IMG/VR virus record: IMGVR_UViG_3300042691_025170
Span: 1 to 64,000 of that record
Length of the DNA stretch: 64,000 nt
Strand: one strand, 5' to 3'
Source of the DNA: a virus
Shown here: one piece after another, positions 1 through 8,613 of the stretch
Layout of the letters: each line of letters opens with the position of its first letter
How positions within the stretch are numbered: position 1 is the stretch's first letter
The notes under the pieces: model-generated
Database searches by the model: none
The model's input: only the letters and a program-made list of their open reading frames with translations
Told to the model about the DNA's origin: nothing
Translations under genes and position numbers: made by a program

Positions 1-410
1 GTTCAAGTGGTTCATCTGGCTTAACTGGCTCAAGTGGTACATCGGGTTCAACAGGCTCATCGGGTTCAACGGGCTCAAGTGGAACATCGGGTTCAACAGG
101 CTCATCGGGTTCAACCGGTTCAAGTGGAACGAGTGGTTCAAGTGGAACATCAGGTTCATCTGGTACTAGAGGTTCAAGTGGAACATCGGGTTCAACAGGC
201 TCATCGGGTTCAACAGGCTCAAGTGGTACATCGGGTTCAACAGGCTCATCGGGTTCAACAGGCTCAAGTGGAACGAGTGGTTCAAGTGGAACATCGGGTT
301 CAACGGGCTCAAGTGGAACATCTGGTTCATCGGGTTCAAGTGGTTCAACAGGCTCAAGTGGAACATCGGGTTCAAGTGGTTCCACGGGTTCAAGTGGAAC
401 ATCCGGAACA
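1..410 (+). repeat. Gly-X-Y coding repeat, block 1 (partial)
   Basis: Nine-base periodic units of the type GGTTCAAGT and GGAACATCG encode GSS, GTS, GST and one GTR triplet. The block is cut by the left edge. Codons for Ser and Gly vary between units (TCA, AGT, TCG; GGT, GGA, GGC), which suggests selection on the protein rather than very recent DNA amplification. Confidence 0.9.
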
Positions 411-1787
411 GGGTTTAATTCTATAATAAATCCATCAGATAATAGAATATTAACGTCTAATGGTACTACAACTTCTGCTATAGCAGAATCAAATTTGACA
501 TTTGATGGGTCTATATTATTGGTAACAGGTTCATTATTCGTATCATCAGCATTATCTACAGGAACAGCATTTACGGCATCATTACAAGAAGGTTATACAT
601 TTGTGGGTGGTGCCGGTAATATATCTCGTCTTGTATCAACTAGTTCATTTGGTGGAGGTGTAGGAGGTGGTCATGTAATACAATCTGAAAGTGTTTCTTT
701 TACACAAAGAGCAAATCTTAATTTCAGAAGAATGATTGTCACGGATGACGCCGGAAACAATGCCACAGTTGTAAAAAGACCTCCGAGTACCACAGTGTCA
801 TCTTTAGCTCCATTAAATCCCGAAGAAGGTGATGAATGGATTAATAGTGATACTTGGAAAAAATATGTTTGGTATTTAAATGCAGGAGGTACAGATTATT
901 GGATAGAAACGGGTACTGTACAAACAAATGGTAGTAGTGGATCATCTGGCTCATCTGGATCTAGTGGTACTTCAGGTTCTTCTGGATCTAGTGGTACTTC
1001 AGGTTCATCGGGCACTTCAGGTTCATCGGGCACTTCAGGTTCATCCGGTACGTCAGGTTCAAGTGGAACACGTGGTTCAAGTGGCACTTCGGGTTCAACA
1101 GGCTCAAGTGGTTCTACGGGTTCAAGTGGAACATCAGGTTCAAGTGGCTCAAGTGGTTCTACGGGTTCAAGTGGTTCAACAGGCTCAAGTGGAACATCGG
1201 GTTCAAGTGGTTCAAGTGGTTCTACGGGTTCAAGTGGTTCTACGGGTTCAAGTGGTTCTACGGGTTCAAGTGGAACATCAGGTTCAAGTGGCTCAAGTGG
1301 TTCTACGGGTTCAAGTGGCTCAAGTGGTTCTACGGGTTCAAGTGGTTCTACGGGTTCAAGTGGAACATCAGGTTCAAGTGGCTCAAGTGGTTCTACGGGT
1401 TCAAGTGGCTCAAGTGGTTCTACAGGTTCAAGTGGATCAAGTGGTCAAGCTGGAAACGCATACTACTCAATGACAATTCAGTATCCAACAGCAACGGAAA
1501 ATATCACATTCTTTTTTAATACGGCATCAGTAACAATATCAGGATTAAATGATGTTGTAAAAGGAACATCACCAAGTGTAACTTATAACATAGATTTTGC
1601 TTCAACTAGAGATTCCGGCACACCTACATCTTTATTCACAGCAGATAGAACTGTAACATCAACAGCCGGTTCGGCAACTGCTGCATTTAATAACGCAACT
1701 ATACCTGCTAATAACTGGGTATGGATAGCCACATCTGCCGCAGCAGCGGGGACAACAGAATTTGCAGTAACATTAAGATTAGCATAA
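1..1787 (+). CDS. Collagen-like tail fibre/adhesin protein, 5' end outside the window
   Basis: The reading frame is open from base 3 to the stop at 1785-1787, so the true start lies left of the window; the ATG at 495 is internal. Order of parts: a Gly-X-Y block (to about base 410), a short globular stretch containing DNRILTSNG and NLTFDGS that also occurs in the second fibre (4061-4190), a region with GDEWINSDTW, a second Gly-X-Y block (930-1457), and a C-terminal domain of about 110 residues rich in beta-branched residues (GTSPSVTYNI, NNATIPANNWVW) of a type I recall from phage fibre tips. X and Y are nearly always Ser or Thr. Probable role: trimeric receptor-binding or decoration fibre. Fibre call fairly sure; exact position on the virion unknown. 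Confidence 0.8.
   Translation, partial: SSGSSGLTGSSGTSGSTGSSGSTGSSGTSGSTGSSGSTGSSGTSGSSGTSGSSGTRGSSGTSGSTGSSGSTGSSGTSGSTGSSGSTGSSGTSGSSGTSGSTGSSGTSGSSGSSGSTGSSGTSGSSGSTGSSGTSGTGFNSIINPSDNRILTSNGTTTSAIAESNLTFDGSILLVTGSLFVSSALSTGTAFTASLQEGYTFVGGAGNISRLVSTSSFGGGVGGGHVIQSESVSFTQRANLNFRRMIVTDDAGNNATVVKRPPSTTVSSLAPLNPEEGDEWINSDTWKKYVWYLNAGGTDYWIETGTVQTNGSSGSSGSSGSSGTSGSSGSSGTSGSSGTSGSSGTSGSSGTSGSSGTRGSSGTSGSTGSSGSTGSSGTSGSSGSSGSTGSSGSTGSSGTSGSSGSSGSTGSSGSTGSSGSTGSSGTSGSSGSSGSTGSSGSSGSTGSSGSTGSSGTSGSSGSSGSTGSSGSSGSTGSSGSSGQAGNAYYSMTIQYPTATENITFFFNTASVTISGLNDVVKGTSPSVTYNIDFASTRDSGTPTSLFTADRTVTSTAGSATAAFNNATIPANNWVWIATSAAAAGTTEFAVTLRLA
930..1457 (+). repeat. Gly-X-Y coding repeat, block 2
   Basis: About 58 uninterrupted Gly-X-Y triplets composed of GSS, GTS, GST with one GTR near base 1067, ending in GQA-G. 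A longer DNA unit including GGTTCTACGGGTTCAAGTGG recurs many times between 1150 and 1430, so this part has probably expanded by recombination or slippage. Confidence 0.9.
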
Positions 1788-1797
1788 TAAATAATTT

Positions 1798-2136
1798 ATG
1801 AGAGAAATAGATACGATAGACCAAAGTATGAAGCAAATCAATCGGGAAGTATTATCTGGTTGGGTTGCTTTCTATTATGAAAACGGACAAGTAGTAAGAT
1901 ATTCATCGGAAACACATGATTGGGCAAGTCTTCCAAATATAGGAGTTATGTATCTTTTTAGAGTATATGAGTCCGGCGCAAAGGAACAAGTTGGTGGTTG
2001 TGATTATTATTGTCCATATCAACTTATGAATGTCGCAGATATAAGACCTTGGATAAAATTTGGTTTATATATAGATGATGGAATATTTAATACAATTGTT
2101 TGGCCAACCGTAGTAAATGACCCAATAAATCATTAA
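1798..2136 (+). CDS. Hypothetical protein between the two fibre genes
   Basis: A 112-residue protein that I do not recognise. It is rich in aromatic residues (WVAFYYENGQ, DYYCPYQL, WPTVVN) and has no signal peptide or membrane segment. It starts 10 bases after the first fibre stop and ends 5 bases before the next gene, so it is probably co-transcribed with the fibres. A small fibre-associated or fibre-assembly protein is possible, but this rests on position alone. Confidence 0.6.
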   Translation: MREIDTIDQSMKQINREVLSGWVAFYYENGQVVRYSSETHDWASLPNIGVMYLFRVYESGAKEQVGGCDYYCPYQLMNVADIRPWIKFGLYIDDGIFNTIVWPTVVNDPINH

Positions 2137-2141
2137 TAGTT

Positions 2142-2663
2142 ATGCCCGCATATTTTTTATCAAATACGGCTTCAGATGTTTCTGGTGATAATTTGATGCA
2201 CGCAGGTGTAAACGTAACAACTACACAAGTAGTATCATTAGGTTCGGCTGCTACAGTAACTGTTGACTTTATTACACCCGAATATTATCCTAACAATAAC
2301 GGAGAAACATCAACAAACGGAACGGTACAAATAACACATACCGTAACAAATATGAATATAACTGTCAATGCTCAGAAGCATAGAGTTGATTCAGCAGGTA
2401 CAATATTAGCAAGTGGTACAGCTGGAACTGCAGTAACTACTGCAACTACTAATACTTTTACAAACCTTGATGACCCGACATGGACAACAACAAACTGTAG
2501 TGACCGATTAATGTTAAGGTTAACATATGTAAATGGTGCAATGAGTACACAAAGTGTAACAATAGGAACAGATAGAACTGCAACTTTTTGTCTTTCCAGT
2601 ATAGACCATAACACCGGTTGTTCAGTATTAAGAAAGCCGGCAGTAGTAGTATTTCAAAAATAA
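2142..2663 (+). CDS. Hypothetical virion-type beta-rich protein
   Basis: A 173-residue protein dominated by Thr, Val, Asn and Ala with alternating beta-strand-like patterns (TTTQVVSLGSAATVTVDF, VTNMNITVNAQ, SVTIGTDRTATFCLS). No catalytic motif is visible. The composition resembles phage fibre-tip or head-decoration beta-sandwich domains, and the gene sits between two collagen-like fibre genes. A structural role (fibre tip or separate adhesin) is inferred from composition and context only. Confidence 0.6.
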   Translation: MPAYFLSNTASDVSGDNLMHAGVNVTTTQVVSLGSAATVTVDFITPEYYPNNNGETSTNGTVQITHTVTNMNITVNAQKHRVDSAGTILASGTAGTAVTTATTNTFTNLDDPTWTTTNCSDRLMLRLTYVNGAMSTQSVTIGTDRTATFCLSSIDHNTGCSVLRKPAVVVFQK

Positions 2664-2704
2664 ATTTTTTATAGTTATTAGTATAGTAAAAATTAACACA
2701 ATAT

Positions 2705-5125
2705 ATGCCAATATCGTTTCCAAATAGTCCGCTAGTTAACGACCAGTATACCGAATCTGGTATAACTTGGATATGGACTGGCACGGTTTGGAATTTAGTA
2801 TCAGGTGCAACAGGAACATCAGGTACAGCAGGTTCATCTGGCTCCACGGGTTCGTCTGGCTCTACTGGTTCAAGTGGAACAAGTGGTTCTACGGGTTCAA
2901 GTGGTTCAACCGGTTCAAGTGGAACAAGTGGGTCAAGTGGTTCAAGTGGGTCAAGTGGGTCAACAGGTTCAAGTGGAACATCTGGTTCATCTGGAACTAG
3001 AGGTTCAAGTGGTTCTTCTGGCTCTACAGGTTCAAGCGGTTCTACGGGTTCAAGTGGAACGAGTGGTTCAAGTGGTTCTTCTGGCTCCACGGGTTCAAGT
3101 GGTTCAACAGGCTCATCTGGCTCATCTGGCTCAACCGGTTCAAGTGGAACAAGTGGAGCTAATGGTTCAAGTGGAACATCCGGACAAAACGGAAGTAGTG
3201 GAACAAGTGGGTCAAGCGGTTCTTCTGGCTCCACGGGTTCAAGTGGTTCAACAGGCTCAAGTGGTTCAACTGGTTCAAGTGGAACAAGTGGAGCTAATGG
3301 TTCAAGTGGAACATCCGGACAAAACGGAAGTAGTGGTTCAAGTGGAACAAGTGGTTCAAGTGGAACATCTGGCTCAAGTGGAACACGTGGTTCAAGTGGA
3401 ACATCTGGCTCAAGTGGAACATCTGGTCAGAATGGTAGTAGTGGCTCAAGTGGAACATCTGGTCAGAATGGTAGTAGTGGTTCAAGCGGTTCAACTGGTT
3501 CATCGGGTTCAACTGGTTCATCGGGTTCAACCGGTTCAAGCGGTAGTAGTGGAACATCTGGCTCAAGTGGAACATCTGGTCAGAATGGTAGTAGTGGAAC
3601 AAGTGGCATTAATGGCTCAAGTGGAACAAGTGGTTCAAGTGGAACATCTGGCTCAAGCGGAACATCCGGCTCAAGTGGAACGAGTGGTTCAAGTGGAACA
3701 TCTGGTCAGAATGGTAGTAGTGGAACAAGCGGCGCTAATGGTTCAAGCGGAACAAGTGGTTCCTCTGGTTCAACAGGCTCAAGTGGTTCAAGTGGAACAA
3801 GTGGTTCAAGTGGTTCCTCTGGTTCAACAGGCTCAAGTGGTTCAAGTGGAACAAGTGGTTCAAGTGGAACATCTGGCTCAAGTGGAACGAGAGGTTCAAG
3901 TGGTTCGTCTGGTTCAACGGGCTCAAGTGGTTCAAGTGGAACATCTGGCTCAAGTGGAACGAGAGGTTCAAGTGGTTCGTCTGGTTCAACAGGCTCAAGT
4001 GGTTCGTCTGGTTCAACAGGCTCAAGTGGTTCAACAGGCTCATCTGGCTCAAGTGGTACGGGATTTACTACACTAACCAATGCAGCAGACAATAGAGTGC
4101 TAACATCGGATGGTGGAGTTAATAGTGCAAATGCGGAAGCAAATCTTACTTTTAATGGTAGTTTATTAACCGTAACCGGTACAACATATATAGAAGGTGG
4201 TTCAGCGGATTGGAATGAAACGACACCGGGTACTTCAAATGGAACAATACATTTAGATCCAGGCTCTGCTACCGATAATTTTGGCAATGCTATAACATTT
4301 GGAGCAAGTGATGCTTCAAGTGGAACAAATGCACAAGCAGGTATATATATTCGTTCTGATGGCACATATGGTACTAAGATGTACATAGCAACTACTGATG
4401 CGTATGTAAGTGGTGCACAAACAAGAATTTATATTGGACACGATGGTAGAGTTGGTATGGGAACTATATCACCTGTTTCTAGATTAGATGTAAACGGAAC
4501 TTTAAGTTTAGCAGGATATAATTTTGGAGTTAATTCTGGAAATTATAATATTCTCTATACACAAGCAGGTACTGCAGGTATATATTTAGGAGGATCAGGT
4601 GATGCAGGAAACTACTATGATAATACAAATCACTATTTTAGAAGTATAAATGGTGGAACTAATTTTGCTTATATAAATTCTACGGGTTTAGGAGTAGGTA
4701 CTACAAGCCCCGGACATAGATTGGTGGTGTCCGGTTCATCTCAAGTAGCTACATCTTTAGCTGTTGGATTGATAACACCAAGCGCTACGGTCGGAAGAAT
4801 TGACGCATCTAATGATATTGTAGCATTTTCAACATCTGACTACAGACTAAAGACAGATGTAACGCAAATACAAAATGCAATAGAAAAAATTAAATCTATA
4901 AATGGAATAAACTTTACTTGGATAGAAAATACAAAAATCCACGGAAATTCCGGTAAAGATGTCGGCGTTATAGCGCAAGAAATTGAAAAAATATTGCCAG
5001 AGGTTGTTACTACTAGGAATAATGGGTATAAAGCTGTTAAATACGAAAAAATAATACCTTTGTTGATAGAAGCAATAAAAGAACAGCAAAGAGAGATAGA
5101 CTCCCTTAAAAAAATATTATTTTGA
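2705..5125 (+). CDS. Collagen-like tail fibre with C-terminal S74 autoprocessing chaperone
   Basis: An 806-residue protein. Residues 1-33 form a short N-terminal module seen in phage fibres (FPNSPLVNDQY, then TWIWTGTVWN). Residues 34 to about 452 are Gly-X-Y triplets with X/Y almost only Ser/Thr, plus recurrent GQN, GAN, GIN and GTR triplets. A globular domain follows (DNRVLTSDG, NLTFNGS, repeated IYIG/IYLGG strands). Residues 711-806 are a peptidase S74/endosialidase-type intramolecular chaperone: SDYRLK at 711-716, then GVIAQEIEKILPEVV and a terminal helix. In this family the chaperone trims itself off just before that Ser after helping trimerisation, so the mature fibre probably ends near residue 710. 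Likely late gene and receptor-binding structure. Confidence 0.87.
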   Translation: MPISFPNSPLVNDQYTESGITWIWTGTVWNLVSGATGTSGTAGSSGSTGSSGSTGSSGTSGSTGSSGSTGSSGTSGSSGSSGSSGSTGSSGTSGSSGTRGSSGSSGSTGSSGSTGSSGTSGSSGSSGSTGSSGSTGSSGSSGSTGSSGTSGANGSSGTSGQNGSSGTSGSSGSSGSTGSSGSTGSSGSTGSSGTSGANGSSGTSGQNGSSGSSGTSGSSGTSGSSGTRGSSGTSGSSGTSGQNGSSGSSGTSGQNGSSGSSGSTGSSGSTGSSGSTGSSGSSGTSGSSGTSGQNGSSGTSGINGSSGTSGSSGTSGSSGTSGSSGTSGSSGTSGQNGSSGTSGANGSSGTSGSSGSTGSSGSSGTSGSSGSSGSTGSSGSSGTSGSSGTSGSSGTRGSSGSSGSTGSSGSSGTSGSSGTRGSSGSSGSTGSSGSSGSTGSSGSTGSSGSSGTGFTTLTNAADNRVLTSDGGVNSANAEANLTFNGSLLTVTGTTYIEGGSADWNETTPGTSNGTIHLDPGSATDNFGNAITFGASDASSGTNAQAGIYIRSDGTYGTKMYIATTDAYVSGAQTRIYIGHDGRVGMGTISPVSRLDVNGTLSLAGYNFGVNSGNYNILYTQAGTAGIYLGGSGDAGNYYDNTNHYFRSINGGTNFAYINSTGLGVGTTSPGHRLVVSGSSQVATSLAVGLITPSATVGRIDASNDIVAFSTSDYRLKTDVTQIQNAIEKIKSINGINFTWIENTKIHGNSGKDVGVIAQEIEKILPEVVTTRNNGYKAVKYEKIIPLLIEAIKEQQREIDSLKKILF
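2804..4063 (+). repeat. Gly-X-Y coding repeat, block 3 (about 140 triplets)
   Basis: The longest collagen-like block. Gly occupies every third residue without a break. X/Y are Ser or Thr except for recurring GQN, GAN, GIN, GTR and one GTA near the start. There is no Pro. Subrepeats such as the unit coding GTSGQNGSSG (near 3170-3200, 3300-3330, 3420-3480, 3580, 3700) show segmental duplication. Confidence 0.9.
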
Positions 5126-5142
5126 TAATAAGTTAACCTCAT

Positions 5143-5173
5143 TTTGTAAATAGAAATATTTATACTATATTAG
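5143..5173 (+). promoter_or_regulatory. Bacteroidota-type promoter TTTG-N19-TATATTAG
   Basis: TTTG at 5143-5146 and TATATTAG at 5166-5173 are 19 bases apart, matching the known Bacteroidota -33/-7 pattern (TTTG, TAnnTTTG). It lies 16 bases before the glycosyltransferase fusion start at 5190. A late-type AATATTTATA motif (5155-5164) sits inside the spacer, so the gene may be read both early and late. Confidence 0.55.
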
Positions 5174-5189
5174 GTTCCAAATAAGTTAT

Positions 5190-7784
5190 ATGAAACGCAA
5201 AATACTTTATATTGCTCCACATCTTTCTACGGGTGGAATGCCACAGTATCTCTATAAACAAATGGAGTTATTGAAAGATGAATTTGAGATTTATTGCGTT
5301 GAGTGGGGTGATGTGACTGGCGGAGTCTTAGTTGTACAAAGGAATAAAATAAAAACACTATTAGGTAATAGACTTATAACACTAGGAGAAAAAAAAGAAG
5401 AATTATTTGAAGTAATAAAACGTATTAATCCTGAAGTAGTTCATTTACAAGAGATACCTGAATTATTCATGTCATATGACATTTCAGAAAAACTTTACTC
5501 AAAAGAAAGAAACTACTCTATAATAGAAACCTCTCACGACTCTAGTCAAAGTTCAAAAAGCAAAAGATTTTTTCCAGACAAATTTTTATTTGTAAGTCAG
5601 TATCAAGTAGGTCTGTATAAAGAATTAGGAATACCATCCGATGTTGTAGAGTATCCAATTGAATATTTTCAAAGAACAAAAACAAAAGAACAAGCTCAAA
5701 AAGAATTAGGAATGAATCCTAATCTAAAACACATTATTAATGTTGGACTATTTACACCGAGAAAAAATCAAGCAGAAATAATTGAATATGCAAAAGCATT
5801 AAAAGACTATCCGATTCAATTTCATTTCATAGGAAATCAGGCTGATAATTTTAAGTATTATTGGGAACCGTTGATGAAAGATTTTCCATCTAATTGTAAG
5901 TGGTGGAACGAAAGAACTGATGTAGAAAACTTTTATCAAGCAGCAGATTTATTTCTGTTCACATCTCGTGGTTCTGAACATGATAAGGAAACTATGCCTT
6001 TGGTAATCAGAGAAGCAATTAGTTGGAAAGTACCATCGTTGATATACAACTTATCTGTTTATGAAAATTATTTTGATAAATTTGATAATATTGAATATCT
6101 TGATTATACAAGTCTTACAAAGAATCAACAACTCATAGTAGAAAATTTGAAGTTCAAAAAAATGGAAAACAAACTAGATACATTTTCAATGAATATTAGA
6201 TGGGATGAAGATGAGCAAAAATTATACTACTCATCTAATAGTAGAATAGATTTTCCATTTATTATATCCATAAAACATTATCAATCAGACACAGTAATAT
6301 GGTCTACTAAACACGATATGTTGCCTGAAAATATAGAATATTGGATGATTCCTGTTTCAAAAGACTATATGCGTTTAAAAGATAACGATTATTTTACAGG
6401 CGTTAAGGTATGTGTTTACAAATGTGACACCGATGAATTACTATATGAAGTGCCATACTTTTATAGATTTGTAGATATTCCAAAAGTAAAACTTACAAAT
6501 TCTATACCCAACCATATGAACTATGTTGAGTTTTTTATTGAAAAAAAATATTCAAAATGGTTAGATAGACAATACAAAAATGTAGTGGATGCCGGTGCAA
6601 ATGTGGGAATTTTTACAGAGTATATGCTACAAAATAAATTTGCTGAAAAAATATACTCAATAGAGTGTGATACCCTTGCATTAAAAGACCTCAAAAATAA
6701 CTTTTCAAAAGTAAATAGTGTAGAAATAATTGACAAAGCATTATCAGTATCTAATGAAAAAATAAAATTCTATCAGTCAAAAGAAAATCCAGTTATAAGT
6801 AGCACACTATCACCTGATACATTGCAAAATCATATGGCAGGTGTAAAGGGTGATAATATCTATGAAGTTGATACAATTACAATAAAAGATTTACTACATA
6901 AGGTGGAAACTATAGACCTACTAAAAATGGATATAGAGGGTGGAGAATATGCAATCTTAGAAAAATTAGATGACAAATTATTTGATAATATCAATAACTT
7001 ATTTATTGAATGTCACTTTTTTGAAAAGGATTACATAGAAAAATATAACGCTCTAAAGAATAAATTGATACGCAATAATTACAATATAGAGGAACTAATA
7101 GATAATTCAAATATGCAAAAATATGCTGCGACTAGTGAATGTATTTTTGCAACTAAAAAACACAATATGAATATAGAAAATCACTTAATAAAAAATCCAT
7201 GTGGAAATAAAAGGGACTTAGCTTCATTGGTAAATAATTTATTTCCAAATGGCAAGGGTGTTGAAATAGGAGTTCTCAAAGGGGATTACTCTAAAATAAT
7301 ATTAGAGAGATGGCACAAAGGAACACTATTTTTAGTGGACACTTGGAGACACATAGATAGTTACATAGACATGAATGGTCAAGATGATAAATACCATTAT
7401 GATTGTTTGATAAAAACTTGCGAAAATATAAAGCCTTGGCAAGATAGAGCTCATGTGATTAGAATGGATAGTGTATCAGCCGCTAATATGTTTCCGGATG
7501 AATATTTTGACTTTATATACATTGATGCTGACCACTCATATGAAGCTGTTGTAAGAGATTTGAAAGCTTGGTGGCCAAAGATAAAAAAAGGTGGATTGTT
7601 CTGCGGTGACGATTATATACCGGATGATGGTGATATTTGGCTTACTGTAGGAAATGAAAGTACTTATGCTGGAAAATTCGGAGTAAGAAGAGCAGTAAAT
7701 GAGTTTGTAAAAGAGAACAATTTACATATATTTGAAACATTGGAAGAACCTTATTGGAAACAATGGTATACCTTTAAAAAATAA
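5190..7784 (+). CDS. Triple-domain fusion: GT4 glycosyltransferase, FkbM methyltransferase, methyltransferase-24
   Basis: An 864-residue protein of three enzyme modules. Residues 1 to about 330 are a GT-B/GT4-like glycosyltransferase (STGGMPQYLYKQME near the start; NVGLFTPRKNQAEII; SRGSEHDKETMPLVIREAI in the donor-binding part). A beta-rich linker of about 100 residues follows. An FkbM-type SAM methyltransferase lies at about 460-640 (VVDAGANVGIFTEYML, LLKMDIEGGEYAILEKL). A second Rossmann methyltransferase of the Methyltransf_24 type occupies about 685-864 (GVEIGVLKGDYSK, FIYIDADHSYEAVVRDL, GGLFCGDDY). It heads the first glycan cluster directly downstream of the fibres. Likely role: add and methylate sugars on a polymeric acceptor; the acceptor is unknown. 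Confidence 0.85.
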   Translation: MKRKILYIAPHLSTGGMPQYLYKQMELLKDEFEIYCVEWGDVTGGVLVVQRNKIKTLLGNRLITLGEKKEELFEVIKRINPEVVHLQEIPELFMSYDISEKLYSKERNYSIIETSHDSSQSSKSKRFFPDKFLFVSQYQVGLYKELGIPSDVVEYPIEYFQRTKTKEQAQKELGMNPNLKHIINVGLFTPRKNQAEIIEYAKALKDYPIQFHFIGNQADNFKYYWEPLMKDFPSNCKWWNERTDVENFYQAADLFLFTSRGSEHDKETMPLVIREAISWKVPSLIYNLSVYENYFDKFDNIEYLDYTSLTKNQQLIVENLKFKKMENKLDTFSMNIRWDEDEQKLYYSSNSRIDFPFIISIKHYQSDTVIWSTKHDMLPENIEYWMIPVSKDYMRLKDNDYFTGVKVCVYKCDTDELLYEVPYFYRFVDIPKVKLTNSIPNHMNYVEFFIEKKYSKWLDRQYKNVVDAGANVGIFTEYMLQNKFAEKIYSIECDTLALKDLKNNFSKVNSVEIIDKALSVSNEKIKFYQSKENPVISSTLSPDTLQNHMAGVKGDNIYEVDTITIKDLLHKVETIDLLKMDIEGGEYAILEKLDDKLFDNINNLFIECHFFEKDYIEKYNALKNKLIRNNYNIEELIDNSNMQKYAATSECIFATKKHNMNIENHLIKNPCGNKRDLASLVNNLFPNGKGVEIGVLKGDYSKIILERWHKGTLFLVDTWRHIDSYIDMNGQDDKYHYDCLIKTCENIKPWQDRAHVIRMDSVSAANMFPDEYFDFIYIDADHSYEAVVRDLKAWWPKIKKGGLFCGDDYIPDDGDIWLTVGNESTYAGKFGVRRAVNEFVKENNLHIFETLEEPYWKQWYTFKK

Positions 7785-7788
7785 TAAT

Positions 7789-8607
7789 ATGGTCTTATTC
7801 TTATACAGTGATAAAAATTGCGAACATCAGGCTATTGGATGTATTAAATCGCTTGGTAAAAAAGTTGAAGATGATGTTAAGATTGTCTATTACACGATAG
7901 GGTTTGATAGTGAATTTGAATTTACTAATTTACATAAGATTAGAATACCTTATAAACCGGAATATCCAAGATTTCATTTTTATAAGGCTGATTTGTCTCT
8001 ACTAACAATGAATTTATTTCCCGGAGAATATTATGCATTTACAGATACGGATGTTTTATTTTCCAAAAGGTTTTCATTTGATAGAATAAAACATAACAAC
8101 CCATATCCATTAGCAAGTTATGGCCCGCATGAATACCCTTATATTTGGGAAATAGTGGATGGTAATTACAAGATATATAATGAAACTAAAATGATGAATT
8201 ACTTTAATGTAAGTCAGAGGTCTCAAAGATATGTCTGGTCTTGCTTTTATTCTTTTAATTCATATTGTACTGATTTTTTTGAAGAATACATATCAATGTG
8301 TAAAAATCAATATTTACAAAAATATCCTAAAGAATATTTTCCATACGCAGACGAAACACCCTTTAACATATGCCTATGGAAAAGAGGTGTTATAAATAAC
8401 TTAGGATTTTCATTTGTAAATACAAATAATCCAGAAGTTGTTCGTAAAGTGGAAAGCTTAAAAATAAACAATAGTCATGTTGGTGAAAATATAGATTCAC
8501 ATGGAGCAGATTGGGAGTATATACATAACTCAGATGATGTATTACTTTACCATGGATTTAAAAATCAAGTTGATATAGATGCAGCATTATCGTTTATAGA
8601 AAATTGA
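7789..8607 (+). CDS. Putative GT-A glycosyltransferase
   Basis: A 272-residue protein when started at the ATG at 7789, immediately after the previous stop; an upstream in-frame ATG (7732) would overlap the previous gene by 53 bases and adds non-conserved-looking sequence. It has a GT-A-like layout: N-terminal strand and helix (VLFLYSDKNCEHQAIGCIKS), a DxD-type motif FTDTDVLF that would bind the metal and nucleotide sugar, then a Tyr-rich acceptor region and YADETPFNICLWKRG. Second gene of the fibre-proximal glycan cluster. Donor and acceptor cannot be read from sequence. Confidence 0.7.
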   Translation: MVLFLYSDKNCEHQAIGCIKSLGKKVEDDVKIVYYTIGFDSEFEFTNLHKIRIPYKPEYPRFHFYKADLSLLTMNLFPGEYYAFTDTDVLFSKRFSFDRIKHNNPYPLASYGPHEYPYIWEIVDGNYKIYNETKMMNYFNVSQRSQRYVWSCFYSFNSYCTDFFEEYISMCKNQYLQKYPKEYFPYADETPFNICLWKRGVINNLGFSFVNTNNPEVVRKVESLKINNSHVGENIDSHGADWEYIHNSDDVLLYHGFKNQVDIDAALSFIEN

Positions 8608-8613
8608 GAATTA

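Noticed and set aside
34-426. Long Val/Gln/His-rich frame within repeat block 1 (and similar frames 928-1473, 2805-4076, 2767-3000)
   Set aside because: Shifted readings of the nine-base Gly-X-Y repeats; the repeat codons contain no stop in these frames. The Gly-X-Y frame continues into ordered fibre domains, the others do not.
495-497. ATG at 495 as start of the first fibre gene
   Set aside because: The same frame is open and collagen-like back to the window edge, so this Met is internal.
2804-4063. Short direct repeats considered as a CRISPR array or tandem DNA repeat origin
   Set aside because: Periodicity is 9 bases in register with Gly-X-Y codons and there are no spacers.
2458-4386. 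Long minus-strand frames rich in PLEPVEP or FHLNH (2458-3234, 3294-3602, 3706-4386, 3735-4052, also 896-1087, 166-402)
   Set aside because: Antisense shadows of the same repeats, with no start context and no sequence outside the repeat that looks like a protein.
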